Shown piece after piece: positions 61,501 through 64,000 of a stretch of DNA of 64,000 bases. Each line of letters starts with the position of its first letter. Position 1 is the first letter of the stretch. The position numbers and the translations under genes are program-made. Under the pieces are notes generated by a model that saw only the letters and a list, made by a program, of their open reading frames with translations, was not told the DNA's origin and ran no database searches. The DNA comes from Paenibacillus amylolyticus (GTDB lineage Bacteria > Bacillota > Bacilli > Paenibacillales > Paenibacillaceae). The stretch covers positions 1,736,001-1,800,000 of the forward strand of contig NZ_CP121451.1 in NCBI RefSeq assembly GCF_029689945.1, given 5' to 3'.

Positions 61501-62460
61501 ATTTACTGGATTAACGGTGGTCTGGGTGAACTGGGTGATCGTGGTACGAACGGATACAAAGCAGGAACAAACGGAATTACGCCGTATTCCATTGATGGAG
61601 AGTTTACGAGATATGCTCAGGAGCGAATTCTTACCCCATCCCAGCGTGGAACGTTAACGCTAAGTTATGATCCATCCATTGTTGACGATGTAGGGTCTAC
61701 AATTACCGTATATCGTTACTCGGATGACTCTAATGTAGGCAAATGGGTTTCCATAGGTGGTGCAGTAGATACGAAGAGTCACACCATTACCGTACCGTTT
61801 GATGAATTTGGTTATTACAAAGTCATGAAGCAAAGTCAAAGCTACCCGGACATCACAAACCATCCGTGGGCACGGAACTTGCTGAATGCGATGTATTCCA
61901 AAGGAATTATGAATCCGCTGAGAACCAATGCATTTGGTGCGGATGATCAGACAACACGTGGCGAATTTGCCACTTTGCTTGTCAAAGGTATGGATATTCA
62001 ACTGGTTAAACCAAGCAAAACAACCTTCACCGACGTTTCGGAGAACACAAAATCGGATCGTTGGACCTATGAAGCTATTGAAACAGCAGCACGCGCAGGT
62101 ATTGTTCAAGGACTTAGTGATGGGTTCTTTGGACCAGACCAGCCGGTTACACGGGAGCAGGCAGCTGTTATGATTGCGCGTGCGATGAATGCCAAGCTTG
62201 CAGCTAATGACAGTAAGCTGACGGCTACGTTGGCCAAATCGTTCCTGGATTCAACTTCTATTGATTTCTATGCACGACCAGCTATTGTGGCGGTTACCAA
62301 AGCAAAAATCATGGAAGGAAGCCCTGTAAACATTCCAGGTGCAGCCAAAACGCAATACCAATTCAATCCAAAAGGTAATATGACACGTGCTGAAGCAGCC
62401 AAGATTGCTGTAGAACTACTTAAGAAGAGCACGAAACTATTCCCTAAAACATTGAGCTAA
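58513..62460 (+). CDS. Large SLH-domain surface protein
   Basis: The 1315-residue secreted protein has a signal peptide ending ...GGAVASAA and many Ig-like/beta-rich segments (about residues 60-1080, for example VSIQGKVQNSTLVSVKVNGG and LTLKGRFIGFKTIGGTNFVA). Three C-terminal SLH repeats follow: YPDITNHPWARNLLNAMYSK, FTDVSENTKSDRWTYEAIET and FLDSTSIDFYARPAIVAVTK, each ending in a TRxE/A-type motif. It is anchored through SLH domains to pyruvylated wall polymer made by the csaB/tagA/tagO genes just upstream. No enzymatic domain is recognised; a structural S-layer or adhesive role is likely. AGAGGAGAG precedes ATG 58513. Confidence 0.9.
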   Translation: MQQKKRPLVWIMLVTMVFSLFPQGLFGGAVASAADGDPVGSNAYTTYFTPDLRTLRETAALTIVPDATKAFLTRSNAYTTSTSSITISGSYAFVSNTSLKVKVEQLNLVTDGDDSKWVPDSTKSITTAVTADPSGNNKFTANNLNLFPGFNRVTFSGNQGSVERSDTFYVLYDQAPFIESFQVFTDSSATGGNKSYNLNEGSNTVVDTQRVSIQGKVQNSTLVSVKVNGGDEINASMLQDGSFFLPQLALKAGLNNLKFKISSASNAIETERSIYYFDKDQPFTDLKVQLGGQDKSILGSNPTFTGTSQTTATLTGQVLLPYSASPNPFSPTNGQITLSNGNLTQPTNFVFETDPTEEVLITGSDGVTIEYRLVKFKVTTPYNLELAADGTSPKKDQTLRLRLAYGNFSAGYNASYTFSPGAQDITEIYYLPDYKVGEAIDSRTKLDGTKLQSDEFFILVESSEPISGTLVGEYLPTGTTKLTVANVASPTGLPDNQKIYKISGFLGGDQQVRFYYGSPTNLPKVVKISYVTASSIYVESLQNGQTYTFNSKSNEQKLTLKGRFIGFKTIGGTNFVAEILVNGKKHTTATTFPNADGTFSVDLPVLKSGPIVYGENTILIRATDEDANKLPITISTTLKINVIDQNQSTVTSFMPTLIPKDSRQQFINKPITQYEDDEMKRIFSVTPEFAFKEDKYVTSEENYDLVINGGGADIVNVYFGSDKIFTKELTSTTIFEVNQPATTGLPSYDITGNSDLFIARIQNLKFDVPGTHVYTLELINSTGARTTQRLEIVREPSSYRILSPQPTVGNNIVVNKNFVRFDIEAEGASQVLIGKEPAVKRTDMNNRFVLDYVGLKADKNNAIKIQIIREGGTINDTINVYYTGAIAIDSQYMAPKVANKYTVFNKNVVLSFPKGTVLQSTTTSGMVKFYPDNKLLFGIADPKDGVVERKNDYGNVIGVNADDRSTNGASVIRIPTELSSFFASVINTANFTQVSDIYWINGGLGELGDRGTNGYKAGTNGITPYSIDGEFTRYAQERILTPSQRGTLTLSYDPSIVDDVGSTITVYRYSDDSNVGKWVSIGGAVDTKSHTITVPFDEFGYYKVMKQSQSYPDITNHPWARNLLNAMYSKGIMNPLRTNAFGADDQTTRGEFATLLVKGMDIQLVKPSKTTFTDVSENTKSDRWTYEAIETAARAGIVQGLSDGFFGPDQPVTREQAAVMIARAMNAKLAANDSKLTATLAKSFLDSTSIDFYARPAIVAVTKAKIMEGSPVNIPGAAKTQYQFNPKGNMTRAEAAKIAVELLKKSTKLFPKTLS

Positions 62461-62487
62461 TCTAACAGTGTTGAGATAATTTTAGGA

Positions 62488-62525
62488 AGGACCTGTCCCT
62501 TTTACTAAAGGGGTGGGTTCTTTTT
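62488..62525 (+). terminator. Terminator of the SLH gene
   Basis: GGACCTGTCCCTTT pairs imperfectly with AAAGGGGTGGGTTC, followed by TTTTT. Confidence 0.75.
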
Positions 62526-62664
62526 ATCACTGTAGAGAAGCTTATATAGAATTCATTTATAATAGAAGAAATCTGTTTTTTACCAATAACTATTTTTGTA
62601 ATTTGCTAGAGATTAAGATACAATAACGGTAAATACACAATGATCTAGAGGGTGAAGTTAGCTA

Positions 62665-63006
62665 ATGAAACCGATTTATTCGAGAGCCCAGCTGGGCTAC
62701 ATGAAGGCAAAGACACAGTTCGAGAAGCAGGCAGTCATTCTGGAGAAAAAGTTGGAAGATACACGTAAGACAGAGGAGATCTCTCAGGAAGTTATGGAAG
62801 GACTTGTACAGTCCACCGGCTTCCATGATGCTTATAACAGTCTGGTTCTGGCCGAGAATGAATTGATTGAATGGTCTCACACCACGATGAAGCATGAGAA
62901 GACATACCGGGAGAACAGACAACCAATTGACGATATGTATCTGAGATTGAATAGTGATCCGAATATGCGTGCTCAGATTATTGAGTTGGCGATGAAGATC
63001 CGCTAA
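62665..63006 (+). CDS. Small coiled-coil protein of unknown function
   Basis: A 113-residue cytosolic protein of helical, charged composition (QFEKQAVILEKKLEDTRKTE) without membrane segments or cysteines. AGAGGGTGAAG precedes ATG 62665, and a terminator follows. I do not recognise the family. Intact reading frame, independent terminator and typical codon use argue for a real gene. Located between two SLH genes without obvious connection to them. Confidence 0.7.
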   Translation: MKPIYSRAQLGYMKAKTQFEKQAVILEKKLEDTRKTEEISQEVMEGLVQSTGFHDAYNSLVLAENELIEWSHTTMKHEKTYRENRQPIDDMYLRLNSDPNMRAQIIELAMKIR

Positions 63007-63022
63007 GATAGTCACTTATTTA

Positions 63023-63050
63023 AGAAGAGGGCCTGAGGGCTCTCTTTTTA
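63023..63050 (+). terminator. Terminator after the small coiled-coil gene
   Basis: AGAGGGCC-TGAG-GGCTCTCT followed by TTTTA. Confidence 0.8.
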
Positions 63051-63348
63051 TTTTCAATTTTGTAGAATTTGTCGCTTCATTGTGGAAAATTACGGGTATA
63101 AATAAACGTCCACATCAATCCTTACGCAGACTGGATTCGGAGAATACGTCATGAATTCAACTTCACTAAAGGTTTTGAATCCGTTAAAGACCCGCACTGC
63201 ATCAATACATAAATAAATTCAAAACTTTTTTTTAGGAATCCGCAACTTTTTGAAATCTACTGCGTTTAAGATGTAGAGTCGAAAACATTGGGCAACTTAC
63301 CAAGAATGACCTCGTGAAGAATCTTGTCTATTTATTAGAAAAAATTGC
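63051..63348. other. Non-coding region upstream of the second SLH gene
   Basis: About 300 bp of AT-rich DNA with no gene and no recognised regulatory RNA. Confidence 0.5.
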
Positions 63349-63377
63349 TTTACGGCACGAGAGACCCATTGTATAAT
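63349..63377 (+). promoter_or_regulatory. Promoter of the second SLH gene with long leader
   Basis: TTTACG (63349-63354), 17 bp, TATAAT (63372-63377). The leader would be about 205 nt and includes a second strong ribosome site (AAAGGGGGTG near 63498) before an in-frame ATG at 63517. Confidence 0.5.
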
Positions 63378-63588
63378 ACGTAAGGTAGGATTAGGAAACT
63401 ACTCTATTTACGTATGATTCTATCTTTTATTCTTGTTTACAAGTTTCTGTGATATGCTCACAGACATCATTTATATTAACTTGCTCATAACTCTGGAAAG
63501 GGGGTGCGACAATAGAATGAGGAATACGAGCGACCCTATTAAAGAAAATTCCAATGTTATGAACGCCCAAGGAGGAGACAAAAAGGTT

Positions 63589-64000
63589 ATGAAGAAAATT
63601 TTATCCGTAGCACTGTCTACAGCAATGGCATTCTCAATGTTTGCATCTGTAGCATTCGGTGACACAGCAGTAACACCACAACAACAGTTTGATGCATTGA
63701 AAGCAAAAGGTATCTTCAATGGTTACCCAGATGGTACAGCTGGTCTGGACAAGAGATGACTCGCGCTGAGTTCGCAAAAGTTATCACTAAATTGCTTGGT
63801 CTGAAAGAGATCACTGGAACTCTTTCTTACAACGACAAAAACTACACAGCTAAGAACTGGGCTGTGCCTTACATCGAAGCAGTAACTGCTGCGGGTATCA
63901 TGGAAGGTAAAAACGTAGAGAAAAAAATCTTCGACTTCAATGGTAAAGTGACAGTAGCTGAAATGGCTACAATCTTGACTCGTGCACTTGATCTTGAAAT
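63589..64000 (+). CDS. S-layer/SLH-domain protein, 5' part (one frameshift)
   Basis: The protein starts MKKILSVALSTAMAFSMFAS with cleavage likely after VAFG. A first SLH repeat follows at once (PQQQFDALKAKGIFNGYPDG, then TRAEFAKVITKLLGL) and a second begins near YTAKNWAVPYIEAVTAAGIM. One base is missing at 63751-63753, where GLDK must continue as EMTRAEFAKV. The gene continues beyond the window. SLH domains at the N-terminus right after the signal peptide are typical of true S-layer proteins. ATG 63589 has AAGGAGG 13 bases upstream; ATG 63517 would add 24 residues before the signal peptide. Confidence 0.88.

Overview
The window comes from a low-to-mid GC endospore-forming Gram-positive bacterium, almost certainly Paenibacillus. 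The evidence is the gene order prfA-prmC-spoIIR-ywlC-mntP-ywlE-ywlG-glyA-upp-mnaA-atp operon-ywzB-murA-spoIID-spoIIQ-spoIIID-mbl-flhO-flhP-fabZ, the many SLH/S-layer and csaB-type genes, and the spore genes.

Layout. Positions 1 to about 14.7 kb are the right part of a siphovirus-type prophage: tail assembly chaperones with a likely -1 frameshift, tape measure, DUF6711 protein, a hub/fibre protein, a tail fibre ending in a seven-bladed propeller, XhlA-like protein, holin and amidase. After a terminator and an 11-bp tandem repeat comes an AT-rich three-gene cassette of unknown function, then a small SOS-type regulatory patch (LexA-like HTH, YolD-like protein, two LexA boxes). From 14.8 kb on the DNA is chromosomal core: ychF, a SUKH-4-like gene, prfA-prmC, two tandem SEDS (rodA/ftsW) genes, an IS3-family element, spoIIR, ywlC, mntP, ywlE, a ZTP riboswitch, ywlG-glyA, upp, mnaA, the complete F1Fo ATP synthase operon, murA, sporulation genes, mbl, flagellar-hook-type genes, fabZ and pgcA. 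The last 11 kb is an envelope region: DUF5693-csaB-tagA, tagO, a 1315-residue SLH protein and the start of a second SLH protein. mnaA, tagA, tagO and csaB together fit synthesis and pyruvylation of the secondary wall polymer to which SLH proteins bind.

Sequence quality. At least 18 single-base indels, mostly deletions in short homopolymers, break genes that should be intact, including atpD, atpG, prmC, ywlC and spoIID. I read these as sequencing or assembly errors rather than pseudogenes, and I give the reconstructed gene extents.

Unexplained structure. The strongest is a family of five intergenic elements of about 105-116 bp, each with conserved internal blocks, a conserved small hairpin and stems whose bases differ between copies but remain paired. 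Others are a second 145-bp intergenic repeat in two copies, the prophage three-gene cassette, and a LexA box placed between divergent promoters.
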